Assembly: GCA_002347095.1 (NCBI GenBank)
Contig: DDWZ01000018.1
Location: 62,001 to 126,000 of the forward strand
Source: Desulfobulbaceae bacterium UBA2273
Lineage (GTDB): Bacteria; Desulfobacterota; Desulfobulbia; Desulfobulbales; Desulfurivibrionaceae
Direction of reading: 5' to 3'
Length of the DNA: 64,000 bases
Below are positions 56,146-64,000 of this stretch, in pieces. A program made the position numbers and the translations under genes. The notes under the pieces were generated by a model. It had not been told where the DNA came from. It made no database searches and saw nothing but the letters and a program-made list of their open reading frames with translations. How positions within the stretch are numbered: position 1 is the first letter of the stretch; each line of letters opens with the position of its first letter.

Positions 56146-58089
56146 TTATCCCTTCTTCCTGACCTTCTTGAGATCCAGGTAGGTATATCCCTTCAAGCCT
56201 TTCTCATACTCGCCCAAAAGCCGCATGGCCTCATTGGGCCGCAGCCTGTCTTCCTTGATGGCGCTGTCCACCTGACTCTTCATTTTCCGCTTCAGATCGG
56301 TGCCGGTGTACTGGACCAGAGCCAGCACCTTTTCCATGGTGGTGCCCTCGATGGTCTCCTCGATGTAGTACCCGGAATCCTCATCCTCATCCAAAAAGAC
56401 ATGAGCCTCGTTCACCCGGCCGAAGAGGTTGTGCAGGTCGCCCATGATGTCCTGGTAGGCGCCGGTCAAGAATACCCCGAGATAATAGGGCTTGCCGTTG
56501 AGATCATGGAGCGGCAGGGTGTCCACCCCTTCCTCGTAGAGATTGATGAATTTGGAGACCTTACCGTCGGAATCGCAGGTGATGTCGGCCAGGGTCCCGC
56601 GCCGCTGGGGCTCCTCGTTCAGCCGGTGCAGGGGCATGATCGGGAAGAGCTGCCCGTAGCCCCAATGGTCGAGCAGGGACTGAAACACGCTGAAGTTGCA
56701 GAGATACTGGTCGGAAAATTTGCTTTCCAGCTCGACGATATCGTCGGGCTTGTACTCGGCATCCTTGAAATGCTCCAGCACCCTGGCGCCGGTGAGCCAG
56801 AAAAGCTTCTCCACCTCCGCCTTGACCTCAAGGCCGATGAGACCCAGCTCGAAATGGACCTGGGTCTCCTCCTTGTTGTGCAGGGCATCGTGGTACGCCT
56901 CCAGCGGATTGCTGGGGTTGACGTGGGTGTAGTTGTACCAGGCCTCTTCCGCCAATTTGTGGCTGATCCCCGGCTTGGCAGGTTCCTTGGCGTGTTCCAT
57001 CTTCTTGATGTCGCCGAAGGTTTCCACCACCAGCACGGAATGATGCGCCACCACGGCCCGCCCCGACTCGCTGATGATCACCGGGTGTTCGACCCCCTGG
57101 GAATCGCAGACATCCATGATGTTGTAGACGATGTCCCGGGCGTATTCGTTCAGGGAATAGTTGATGGAGGAATGGAAGGTGGTGCGGCTGCCGTCGTAGT
57201 CCACTCCTAAACCGCCGCCCACGTCGATATACTCCAGGGCATGGCCGATCTGCCGGAGCTTGGCATAGAACATGGCCCCTTCCCGCACCGCCTTCTTGAT
57301 GGTGAGGATGTCCGGGATTTGGGAGCCGCTGTGAAAATGCACGAGCTTGAGGCAGTCGGCCAGGTCGGCTTCCTTGAGCAGATCGGAAACCTGGAGAATC
57401 TCCTGGGTACTCAGGCCGAACTTGGCATCCTCGCCGGTGGATTTTTCCCACTTGCCCTTGCCGCCGCTCATCAACCGGACCCTGAGGCCGATCATCGGCG
57501 TCACCTTTAACTCCTTGGCATAGCGGATGATATTGGTGACTTCCTCGACCTTTTCCACCACCAGAATGATCTTTTTGCCCAGCTTGCGGCCCAGGAGCGC
57601 GGTCTTGATATAAACGGCATCCTTATAGCCGTTGCAGATGATCAGGCTTTCCCGGTCTTCATGGAAGGCCAGGGCCGCGTAGAGTTCCGGCTTGGAACCG
57701 ACCTCAAGGCCGTGATGGAAAGGTTTGCCCGCGTCGATGATCTCCTCGACCACCTCGCGCAACTGGTTGACCTTGATGGGATAAACGCCGCGGTAGATGG
57801 ATTTGTATTCCAGCTCGACAATGGCGTCGATGAAAGCCTTGTTGATCCGCTCCACCCGGTTGCGCAGCAGATCATGGAAACGGATGAGCATGGGGAAATG
57901 CAAACCCTGCTCCACCGCCTCCTTGATCACGTCGACGATGGCCACGGAGCCGCCCTGCTCCTTGAGCGGCGCCACGGTCACCTGGCCGCGGCCATTGATA
58001 TCAAAATAACGCAATCCCCAACGGGCAATACCATACAGCTCCCGGGCCCTGTCGATACTCCAGGCCTTTACTTCCGCTGTCTGCTGCAT
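56146..58089 (-). CDS. speA: Biosynthetic arginine decarboxylase
   Basis: 647 residues, typical of SpeA, fold type III PLP enzyme making agmatine for putrescine. K106 in YPIKVNQ binds PLP; GLEVGSKPEL, VHFHSGSQI, YIDVGGGLGVDYDGS and the C-terminal decarboxylase domain are evident. No speB (agmatinase) is adjacent. The gap upstream (58090-58350) holds a small hairpin (58112-58137) and no gene. Confidence 0.96.
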   Translation of the reverse strand: MQQTAEVKAWSIDRARELYGIARWGLRYFDINGRGQVTVAPLKEQGGSVAIVDVIKEAVEQGLHFPMLIRFHDLLRNRVERINKAFIDAIVELEYKSIYRGVYPIKVNQLREVVEEIIDAGKPFHHGLEVGSKPELYAALAFHEDRESLIICNGYKDAVYIKTALLGRKLGKKIILVVEKVEEVTNIIRYAKELKVTPMIGLRVRLMSGGKGKWEKSTGEDAKFGLSTQEILQVSDLLKEADLADCLKLVHFHSGSQIPDILTIKKAVREGAMFYAKLRQIGHALEYIDVGGGLGVDYDGSRTTFHSSINYSLNEYARDIVYNIMDVCDSQGVEHPVIISESGRAVVAHHSVLVVETFGDIKKMEHAKEPAKPGISHKLAEEAWYNYTHVNPSNPLEAYHDALHNKEETQVHFELGLIGLEVKAEVEKLFWLTGARVLEHFKDAEYKPDDIVELESKFSDQYLCNFSVFQSLLDHWGYGQLFPIMPLHRLNEEPQRRGTLADITCDSDGKVSKFINLYEEGVDTLPLHDLNGKPYYLGVFLTGAYQDIMGDLHNLFGRVNEAHVFLDEDEDSGYYIEETIEGTTMEKVLALVQYTGTDLKRKMKSQVDSAIKEDRLRPNEAMRLLGEYEKGLKGYTYLDLKKVRKKG

Positions 58090-58350
58090 CTGATATCCTC
58101 CTCGGGGAATTGGAGTCGTAACAGTGTTAACGGCTCCTTACGCCACTTCGCTGCTGCCGATCATTGCATCCCGCATGTTTCACTTTCCAGACAACGGCTT
58201 GTTGCCGAAATCAAGAGGGACAAAATACACAATTATCGCAGAAACTCAACAGGTTTTTGCCTGATCACCGTGCAGCTCCGGGGTACACCACAAGGATCTT
58301 GATTCCCGGCAACCCCTCATGAATGACAAAAGGATACTTTTGCAAGAGGC

Positions 58351-59679
58351 TCAAAAATCTAGCGGACTGCGGGCCTCCTTGATGGTGCTGCTTTTTACGG
58401 TGTGCGTGTAAATCATCGTAGTTTTGAGATCACTATGCCCCAGCAGTTCCTGAATCGTCCGAATATCATAATTGGCTCCGAGCAGGTGGCTGGCAAAGCT
58501 ATGGCGGAAGGTATGGGCCGTAGCCCGCTTGCAAAGCTGCGCTTCGGCCACCGCTTTTCTTATCGCCTTCTGGACTTGGGTTTCATGCAGATGATACCGG
58601 CGGTATTCCCCGGTTTCCGGCACCCTGGTCAGATCCTTGGCCGGGAAAATCCATTGCCAGACAAACTCTCTGGCCGCATTGGGGTATTTTTCATCAAGAG
58701 CATTCATCAAAAAAACCCCGGCATATTTACGCGTCAGGTCGCGTTGGTGCAGGATTTTCAGGGCATCAATCTGGACGCGCATCGCCGGAAGAATTGCCTT
58801 GGGAAGCGGCACCGTCCGATCTTTTTGCCCCTTGCCGTCATGCACGGTAATAATCCCGGCATCAAAATTCAGGGATTGCACCCGCAGGTTGAGGCATTCG
58901 AACAAGCGCAGGCCGCAGCCGTAAAGCAGCTTCACCACCAGATTATACGGCGGCTCAAGGCGAGCCAGAACGGCTTCGATTTCTTCCCTGTTCAGCACCA
59001 CCGGGATATAGGGCCGCCGTTTCGCCCTGACCACCCCCTCCACCTTGCCGAATTCCCGGTGCAATACGTGGCGGAAGAAGAAGAGCAAGGCGTTGAAGGC
59101 TTGGTTCTGGGTGGAAGCCGCCACCTGCCGCTTGACCGCCAGCCAGGTCAGGAATTCCTTGACGTCGGTGGCGGTGAGCAATTCCGGCGGTTTGCTGCGC
59201 ACAAAGGCCTGGAATTTACGCAGCCAGAGCTTGTAAGTGTCGAGTGTTTTGGGGGAATAGTGCCGGATTTTAATTTCCTGGGTAAGGCTGGCAAATTCCT
59301 CCCTCCAGGAAGCCCCGGTCGATGCCGCCGGTTCGGAAACCTGGGGCGGGGTGGAATTTGTGGCGGGTGCCGGCCCCCGAACCGCACTAGTCGAAACGGA
59401 AGCAGGAACAGACCCCGGTAACGCGGGACTCAGGTCAAAATACAAGGAAACGGCATGTGAAGCCTGTTCTTGTTGCCATGGAGGCAATTTCTTTTCCTGT
59501 AGTTTCTGAAGAAATAGGGGCTGGCTCTCGGGTTGGTCGGAAGGAATGTCATATTTCCGGCAATAATCCAGGTAAAATTGCAGCCACCTCAGGTAAAATT
59601 CCCGTGCTTTTTCCGGGACACCATTGACTGGCAGCAGCTTCTCAAAACGCGCTTGCAAATCGGCAGGAACTGGGAGCAT
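58351..59679 (-). CDS. intI: Integron-type tyrosine integrase with N-terminal extension
   Basis: 442 residues against about 320-340 for typical IntI. The catalytic domain has Arg in GCGLRLFECLNLR, H-x-x-R in HTFRHSFASHL, His in LLGHSDLKTT and Tyr in MIYTHT. The insert unique to integron integrases is present: KYPNAAREFVWQWIFPAKDLTRVPETGEYRR-HHL-type, followed by VQKAIRKA. The end reads RSPLDF. Residues about 1-125 are extra: a helical, core-binding-like segment and a Ser/Pro/Ala linker. It is divergent from the cassettes, as in true integrons. Confidence 0.9.
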   Translation of the reverse strand: MLPVPADLQARFEKLLPVNGVPEKAREFYLRWLQFYLDYCRKYDIPSDQPESQPLFLQKLQEKKLPPWQQEQASHAVSLYFDLSPALPGSVPASVSTSAVRGPAPATNSTPPQVSEPAASTGASWREEFASLTQEIKIRHYSPKTLDTYKLWLRKFQAFVRSKPPELLTATDVKEFLTWLAVKRQVAASTQNQAFNALLFFFRHVLHREFGKVEGVVRAKRRPYIPVVLNREEIEAVLARLEPPYNLVVKLLYGCGLRLFECLNLRVQSLNFDAGIITVHDGKGQKDRTVPLPKAILPAMRVQIDALKILHQRDLTRKYAGVFLMNALDEKYPNAAREFVWQWIFPAKDLTRVPETGEYRRYHLHETQVQKAIRKAVAEAQLCKRATAHTFRHSFASHLLGANYDIRTIQELLGHSDLKTTMIYTHTVKSSTIKEARSPLDF

Positions 59680-59756
59680 GGGGTGATCTCCAGAAACTGT
59701 TTATCCATCGCAATTGGAATGATATACAGAAAAGCGATACAGTATCGGAAAATGGC

Positions 59757-59785
59757 TTGTCAAGACATTTTCCATAAATTATCTT
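59757..59785 (+). promoter_or_regulatory. Candidate cassette promoter (Pc) in the attI region
   Basis: TTGTCA (59757-59762) and TATCTT (59780-59785) with a 17-bp spacer, pointing into the cassettes. On the opposite strand TTGACA (59763-59758) overlaps it and could drive intI with a poor -10 (TATCGC, 18 bp away). So the two -35 elements share the same bases. Confidence 0.5.
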
Positions 59786-59900
59786 ACTAAATTAATCGGA
59801 TAGGCTGACTGATTCAAAATCTGTGGCTAAACCGCTGTTTCAGGATAGTAGGTAGCCGCCCTCGCTGGGCAGGATGATATAAGGATCTGCTCAATAACTT

Positions 59901-59907
59901 GTTATGC
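59901..59907 (+). other. attI core site
   Basis: GTTATGC, the G^TTRRRY-type recombination core, follows an intI-proximal AT-rich region and equals the core at the end of the first attC (61048). The first cassette begins at 59902. Confidence 0.7.
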
Positions 59908-59937
59908 TGATACAGACCATTGAAATTGGAGATAGAG

Positions 59938-60498
59938 ATGGCCGCACCATTAGATGATAGTCAGGTCGCTACCATTATTGAAAAAATTTCCGAAGGCAAA
60001 AGAGTCACATGCATAGATGGATGTTGTACCGGGACTTTGGGACAAGATTTAAATTGTACGGTTTGCGGGAAAAATCTTATCAGGCAAAATGAAATTAATA
60101 AGCTGATGGCTATACTGGCTATTGCAGAAGAAAGAGGCCAGGAAGTAGGAGAAATGCTAGACACTTTAGGATTTACCGAAGAGGGAAAAACAATTTTTAA
60201 AAATTTAGCTCAGGAGTTACGGGTTATTAAGTTTACTGAAGAAATTATTGATAAAGAGAAAAAAAAGAATAAAAAACTTAAGGATCATCCTGGATTTAAA
60301 AGGTTGTCATTTTTTATTCCCTTTATGCTTTTTGTTATTTCGTATGTATCACTGATGTTAAATGAACAGAGTATAGACGGGGAAGAGGCTTTTATTGGTT
60401 TCCCCATAATTTCAGGACTAATAGCGTTATTTTGCTACATAATTATGAGAATAATATATTGGGTTGTCGATGGTTTTAGGAAAGGTAGACTTGATTAA
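59938..60498 (+). CDS. Cassette 1 protein a: zinc-ribbon membrane protein
   Basis: 186 residues. An N-terminal Cys cluster (C25, C29, C30, C40, C43) suggests a zinc ribbon, then a charged helical region (about 50-115, Lys/Glu-rich) and two membrane helices (about 123-141 and 152-178) with a basic end. ATG 59938 has GGAG six bases upstream. Not a known family to me. AT-rich codon use differs from the chromosome. Overlaps the next frame by 29 bp. Confidence 0.65.
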   Translation: MAAPLDDSQVATIIEKISEGKRVTCIDGCCTGTLGQDLNCTVCGKNLIRQNEINKLMAILAIAEERGQEVGEMLDTLGFTEEGKTIFKNLAQELRVIKFTEEIIDKEKKKNKKLKDHPGFKRLSFFIPFMLFVISYVSLMLNEQSIDGEEAFIGFPIISGLIALFCYIIMRIIYWVVDGFRKGRLD

Positions 60499-60964
60499 AA
60501 CAAAAGGATTTTTCTCAAATAGTGGCCGGTTGGCGCGCCTTGTACTACGACCACTTTCCCATATCAACGAAAACTGGGAGCTAATTTGGGACGATGAAAA
60601 ACAAGAATATGAACCAGAAGACGAAAGCTATGCTGAGTTATTGAATCAACTTATAAACGAACTCTCGACGCTTGATCCACCATCAAAATATCATAGAAAT
60701 GAAGATTGCCTCGCAGAATATGTAAAGGCAAATCTCAATTGGAAATTATACAAGAACGAGGGGCGATGGATTGGTGAAGATTATCACGTTATTCTTGAGC
60801 AAGGTGGTTTTCACGATATTAACCTTCTCAATCTCAAATTAGCGGCGGCAGGTAGAATTAAGGCGGCCATAAAAAGAAAGCAGTACCATTTTGATGAAAT
60901 GGAACTGTCTCATCAAAATATTTTAGCTAAAGTTATTTCAATTATTCTTTACCATCATACTTGA
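60470..60964 (+). CDS. Cassette 1 protein b: hypothetical
   Basis: 164 residues. Not recognised. Acidic segment WDDEKQEYEPEDESY (about 40-55), then a soluble helical region with Trp and Tyr. No membrane helix. The ATG at 60470 lies inside the upstream frame, so translation is probably coupled; the ribosome site is poor. The stop is 1 bp before the attC, as normal for a cassette gene. Confidence 0.55.
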   Translation: MVLGKVDLIKTKGFFSNSGRLARLVLRPLSHINENWELIWDDEKQEYEPEDESYAELLNQLINELSTLDPPSKYHRNEDCLAEYVKANLNWKLYKNEGRWIGEDYHVILEQGGFHDINLLNLKLAAAGRIKAAIKRKQYHFDEMELSHQNILAKVISIILYHHT

Positions 60965-60965
60965 T

Positions 60966-61054
60966 GCATAACAAAGTTTTTCAACCTGACCGCCGGGAGC
61001 CGCGTTCTTTGAGTCAAGTTCATAGGCGGCGGCAGGTTAAAAACGGCGTTATGC
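60966..61054 (+). other. attC site 1
   Basis: 89 bp. R'' box GCATAAC (60966-60972) and R' box GTTATGC (61048-61054) are complementary. Inner arms AACCTGACCGCC and GGCGGCGGCAGGTT pair imperfectly, with unpaired bases as in attC. Recombination is expected between 61048 and 61049. Confidence 0.8.
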
Positions 61055-61080
61055 GGCACTCATCGAAATGGAGATTGAAA

Positions 61081-61497
61081 ATGAACAGACTAACTAAACT
61101 CATCTTATTCGGGGCGGCTCTAGCTGCGTCTGTAGCTCACGCACAAGATCCGAAAGACATCCCACAAAAATCTGGGGTAACACCTACGGATCTCATAGTA
61201 CGCGGAGTGGACGGCACAGCGAATCTGGACTTCACAGTCATAGATGTGAAGTACGAGCCAGGTGGTGTCAACCGTCGCCATTTTCATCCGGCGGCGGTCA
61301 CCTTCTATGTAGTTTCTGGGACACCAGTTTTCCAGCAGGAGGGCAAGGAACCCATTACCCTAAAACCCGGTGACAGCCTACTCGTTCCGGCCGGCACCAC
61401 TCATTCCCATTGGAACCCTAGTAAGACTGAAGGTGTTCGATGGCTGGAATTCATCGTGGCTGAAAAAGGTAAAGGAAGATCCATCCGAAAGCCTTGA
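61081..61497 (+). CDS. Cassette 2: exported cupin-domain protein
   Basis: 138 residues. A signal peptide ends near AHAQDP (about 20). The single cupin barrel has RHFHPAAVTFYVVSG with metal-type His residues, EGKEPITLKPGDSLLVPAGTTHSHW later. Likely periplasmic; metal-binding enzyme or sensor. GGAG is nine bases before ATG 61081. The frame extends upstream into attC 1 but this is not coding. Related single-cupin proteins occur widely. Confidence 0.8.
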   Translation: MNRLTKLILFGAALAASVAHAQDPKDIPQKSGVTPTDLIVRGVDGTANLDFTVIDVKYEPGGVNRRHFHPAAVTFYVVSGTPVFQQEGKEPITLKPGDSLLVPAGTTHSHWNPSKTEGVRWLEFIVAEKGKGRSIRKP

Positions 61498-61603
61498 ATA
61501 GAAAGTTTCGCCTCATAATCACGAAAGGAAAATGTAACCGCGACCAGCCGCCTTTGGTCGTAAGCAGAAAAGTAGAGGCCCATGAAGTACACAACCAAGT
61601 GCC

Positions 61604-61697
61604 GCATAACCATGCGCTGCAGCGAACCCGGCATGACGTCGTGGTTTGCAATCCACGCGTCCCGTGCGCCGGGTCGCTGAGCTTGGGTCGTTAATGC
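61604..61697 (+). other. attC site 2 with imperfect core
   Basis: R'' GCATAAC (61604-61610) and inner arms AGCGAACCCGGC / GCCGGGTCGCT pair well. The R' box reads GTTAATGC (61690-61697), with an extra A against GTTATGC. It closes the array; nothing beyond looks like another attC. Confidence 0.65.
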
Positions 61698-61834
61698 GCC
61701 GCAATGGAATCAGCCGTTGCAACCCTCGTCGCCAACAAAAAATTGCTCAAGGATTTTGGAGTTAGTAAGAAGTGAGGTTATTTCGTCTCCCCGCCCTGCA
61801 AGGAGCTGTTGCAACGAGGCGACCGACGCATTGC

Positions 61835-62239
61835 TTAGACCAGCCAGTTTTCCACGGTCAATTCCGGGATACGCACAAAATGGCGGATGTTGCCGGTAAC
61901 CAGAACGAGTTTGTTAGCCAGGGCGATGGCGGCGATTTCGAGATCGGCAAGGGGTAGCGGGGTTCCCGCCTTTTCCAGCTCGGCGCGGACTCGGCCGCAG
62001 ACAAAGGCAGCCTTGCTGTCGAAACCAAGAAGATTCACCGCAGGCAACAGAATCTCTTGCAGGTTCCGCAGATGATGGGCGGGCCTGTTGCTTTTGCAGG
62101 CGCCATACACGATTTCCGAGATGGTGACGGTGGAGATGTACTGCTGGTTGCGGGGGATGTCGGCCAGCATGGCCAACAAACCGGGGTTCGGCTGTTTCTT
62201 GAAGATATTGGTGATGATGTCCGTATCAAAGAGATACAT
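61835..62239 (-). CDS. vapC: PIN-domain toxin (VapC-like)
   Basis: 134 residues. Acidic residues of the PIN active site are visible: D5 in YLFDTDI, E in ISEIVYG (about 43), D in LPLADLEIAAIA and D/N in VTGNIRHF. The family cleaves RNA, commonly initiator tRNA. It overlaps its antitoxin by 14 bp. Located just past the integron array, on the opposite strand; toxin-antitoxin modules are common in such places. Confidence 0.88.
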   Translation of the reverse strand: MYLFDTDIITNIFKKQPNPGLLAMLADIPRNQQYISTVTISEIVYGACKSNRPAHHLRNLQEILLPAVNLLGFDSKAAFVCGRVRAELEKAGTPLPLADLEIAAIALANKLVLVTGNIRHFVRIPELTVENWLV

Positions 62240-62504
62240 CGCGGCCTTCCCCTCCCTGATGCCGAAGCTCGCCGAGATCGGTCAGCGCCTCTGCCACCTC
62301 CTCGAAATCCGGCCACAAAGAAGCCACGGCGGCAAGTCCCTGACGCTCCTGATGCTGCTCGATGATCTTCAGATCGTCCAGACTGACCAGGGCTGCCACC
62401 GGCTTGTCCCGCCGGGTAATGACGAATCGTTCATGACCATGAGCGCTTTTGGCAATGAGTTCGGAAAGATGACTTTTGGCATTGGCAACGGATACTTGCG
62501 GCAT
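62226..62504 (-). CDS. Phd/YefM-family antitoxin
   Basis: 92 residues. The N-terminal Phd/YefM fold (VSVANAKSHLSELIAKSAHGHERFVITRRDKPVAALVSLDDL) binds DNA; the disordered C-terminus should block the PIN toxin. A palindrome covering its promoter suggests autorepression. Start ATG 62504 has CAGGAG upstream. Confidence 0.88.
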   Translation of the reverse strand: MPQVSVANAKSHLSELIAKSAHGHERFVITRRDKPVAALVSLDDLKIIEQHQERQGLAAVASLWPDFEEVAEALTDLGELRHQGGEGRDVSL

Positions 62505-62537
62505 GATAAAACTCCTGCTGGCAAAAGGTTACAATTA

Positions 62538-62590
62538 AGCGAGATGACTATTATGACCATATGATAGTCATCTCGCTGGCAACTTGTCAA
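62538..62590 (-). promoter_or_regulatory. Toxin-antitoxin promoter and palindromic operator
   Basis: On the minus strand TTGACA (62590-62585) and TATCAT (62566-62561) are 18 bp apart. A perfect 14-bp inverted repeat (AGCGAGATGACTAT at 62538-62551, ATAGTCATCTCGCT at 62564-62577) covers the -10 region. This is the normal place for antitoxin binding. Confidence 0.7.
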
Positions 62591-62746
62591 GGACGATTAT
62601 ATTTAAGAGAAGGGGGGGCAAGGGCATGGCTGTCTGCCGAAAAAGAACGCAGGGCCAAGAACTCTGGTTGTTGATCGTTCAAAACTGTTCTAGGATAGGG
62701 GAAATAGCCAGCCGGAATCCGAACAATCCCAGCCAGACACACCACG

Positions 62747-64000
62747 ATGCCAACCCGACACCCCGACAAAATCCCCAGCCTGGTCTTTGCCAATGCCGCG
62801 GGCGAGATCACGGATTATCCCGAGCTTGAGATGGCGGGCCGCAGCGGCAGCCATTTTTCCCGGCCCGGGCTCGAAGATCTTATCCCCCTGCCCGAGGGCA
62901 GCGACATCTTCGTGCTGCCGGGCCGCTTGCCCGTGGGTATCGACCCGGAAACCGGCGAGCCGCTTCTGGTTGAAGAAAACCCGCTGAATCCCGGCGCCGG
63001 CCTCCAGGCGGTGGCGGCCTTCATGTCCCCGGCCCATACAGCCATCCACTGGGCCGGATTTGAAAAACCAAAGGGAGATCTGCCGCATCTGCCGTTGTTT
63101 GCCTACACCGCCGTGGGCTGGCTCGACGGCCGGTTCTGGGTCAGCGCTTTTCGCAGCGATCCGGACAAGCGCCAGGAGATGAACCGCTTCCAGCCGGAGA
63201 AACTCGTGCGCCGCACCGAGCAGTGGCTCAGGCAGCACGAGCAGAACCGGCTCATCCAGCACCTGGGCAAGTGCTGCCTTACCTACCGCTGCCCGGCGGC
63301 GATCAACTATTTTCTCCGGCAGTTTGAAGCGCCCCTGCCCTGCTCGCCGGTGTGCAACGCCCAATGCCTGGGCTGCATCTCGCTCCAGCCCTCGGGCTGT
63401 TGCCCCTCCACCCAGGACCGGATCAATTTTGTCCCCACCCCCAAGGAAATCGCCGAGATCGCGGTGCCGCATCTCAAGGCCGTCCAAGGCGGGGTGGCGA
63501 GCTTCGGCCAGGGCTGCGAGGGCGAACCCCTGCTCCAGGCCGACACCATTGAGGCCGCCATCCTCCTGATCCGCAAGGAAACCGGCCAGGGCACCATCAA
63601 CCTCAACAGCAACGCCGGACTGCCCCAGGCCGTGGACCGTCTGGCCCATGCGGGCCTCGACAGCCTGCGGGTCAGCATGAACAGCGCGCAGTCCGTTTAC
63701 CACCAGCGCTACTACCGGCCTAAGGGGTTCAACCTGGATTCGGTCAAGCAGTCAATCCGGGTCATGAAGCAGCATGACCGTTTTGTTTCGCTCAATTACT
63801 TCATCCTGCCCGGCTTCACCGACGACCCGGCGGAGTTTGCCGCCCTCTGCGAGCTGATTGCCGAATACCAGCCGGATTTCCTCCAGCTCCGCAACCTCAA
63901 CATGGACCCGGACTGGTATTTTGAGTCCTTGCAATTCAAGGAAGGAGGCCAGCCCATGGGCATCCGCGCCTGGCTCAAACAACTAAAACAACGCTTTCCC
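62747..64000 (+). CDS. Radical SAM protein (partial at the right edge)
   Basis: 418 codons open to the window end. A unique N-terminal region of about 195 residues is followed by the radical SAM cluster C203-x3-C207-x2-C210 (CNAQCLGC), GCEGEPLL, and a TIM-barrel with INLNSNAGLPQAVD and SLRVSMNSA. The extra cysteines at 175-176, 180 and 198 may bind another cluster. Substrate unknown. The ribosome site is poor; an in-frame stop at 62705 excludes earlier starts. Confidence 0.85.
   Translation, partial: MPTRHPDKIPSLVFANAAGEITDYPELEMAGRSGSHFSRPGLEDLIPLPEGSDIFVLPGRLPVGIDPETGEPLLVEENPLNPGAGLQAVAAFMSPAHTAIHWAGFEKPKGDLPHLPLFAYTAVGWLDGRFWVSAFRSDPDKRQEMNRFQPEKLVRRTEQWLRQHEQNRLIQHLGKCCLTYRCPAAINYFLRQFEAPLPCSPVCNAQCLGCISLQPSGCCPSTQDRINFVPTPKEIAEIAVPHLKAVQGGVASFGQGCEGEPLLQADTIEAAILLIRKETGQGTINLNSNAGLPQAVDRLAHAGLDSLRVSMNSAQSVYHQRYYRPKGFNLDSVKQSIRVMKQHDRFVSLNYFILPGFTDDPAEFAALCELIAEYQPDFLQLRNLNMDPDWYFESLQFKEGGQPMGIRAWLKQLKQRFP

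Larger units (their letters stand above)
59902..61690 (+). mobile_element. Integron cassette array (two cassettes)
   Basis: Cassette 1 (59902-61048) holds two overlapping reading frames and ends with attC 1. Cassette 2 (61049-61690) holds a cupin gene and ends with attC 2. Both run away from intI. Cassette 1 is clearly more AT-rich than the rest of the window, a sign of recent foreign origin. Confidence 0.75.

Noticed and set aside
62578..62746. A possible third attC downstream of the toxin-antitoxin pair
   Set aside because: No paired R boxes were found, so the toxin-antitoxin pair was not called a cassette.
1..64000. rRNA, tRNA and CRISPR arrays
   Set aside because: No cloverleaf, rRNA core or regularly spaced repeats were seen on either strand.

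Overview
The window looks like chromosomal DNA from a GC-rich, Gram-negative, probably anaerobic or microaerophilic bacterium, most likely a Desulfobacterota (Desulfobulbales-like) organism. This placement is inference. It rests on a stand-alone small siroheme/[4Fe-4S] sulfite-reductase-type protein, a c-type-heme chemoreceptor next to bacteriohemerythrin, a cdaA-ybbR-glmM cluster in a genome that also has sigma-E and lipoprotein genes, and HD-GYP signalling. I see no rRNA, tRNA or CRISPR array.

Layout. 1-9.4 kb: a minus-strand uvrB / acyltransferase / ion-channel set, a GH17-GT2 glucan synthase-like fusion, mtgA, an RluA-family gene with thiL, and a tiny zinc-binding protein. 9.6-13.6 kb: an envelope-stress locus with an ECF sigma factor, a zf-HC2 anti-sigma factor, HtrA/DegP and a glycine-zipper lipoprotein. 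It has sigma-E-like promoters and a candidate small RNA. 13.6-18.8 kb: trpEGDCF (minus strand, mostly 4-bp overlaps) behind rpsT, with a terminator hairpin 18 nt before trpE. 19.2-23.1 kb: cdaA-ybbR-glmM-tlyA. 23-32 kb: signalling genes (HD-GYP, SH3, NtrC-type regulator, REC-kinase, CheW, CheD, CheY-like) and a prephenate dehydratase-dehydrogenase fusion. 32.4-36.8 kb: two chemoreceptors, bacteriohemerythrin and a ferredoxin. A second candidate sigma-E-type small RNA lies between the chemoreceptors.

36.9-44.6 kb: two Hsp20 genes, adk, trmFO, a peptidase-ChaN-PDZ fusion, a degenerate uracil-DNA-glycosylase-like gene and a 50-residue membrane protein. 44.7-58.1 kb (mostly minus): epmA, efp, moaE-like, pepN, a LysM lytic transglycosylase, M32 carboxypeptidase, a TauE/SafE transporter, the sulfite reductase and speA. 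Four copies of a structured intergenic repeat (three forward, one reverse) lie in this half. 58.3-61.7 kb: a chromosomal integron with an IntI-type integrase carrying an N-terminal extension, an attI core, divergent promoters sharing a -35 region, and two cassettes bounded by attC sites. 61.8-62.6 kb: a Phd/PIN toxin-antitoxin pair. 62.7-64 kb: a radical SAM gene that runs off the end.

The signals I rate highest are the two candidate CU-rich, sigma-E-promoter small RNAs (11.1 and 34.0 kb), the integron, the covarying three-module repeat family, the peptidase-ChaN-PDZ fusion, and the hairpin-dense MITE-like element that abuts a shortened cheW.
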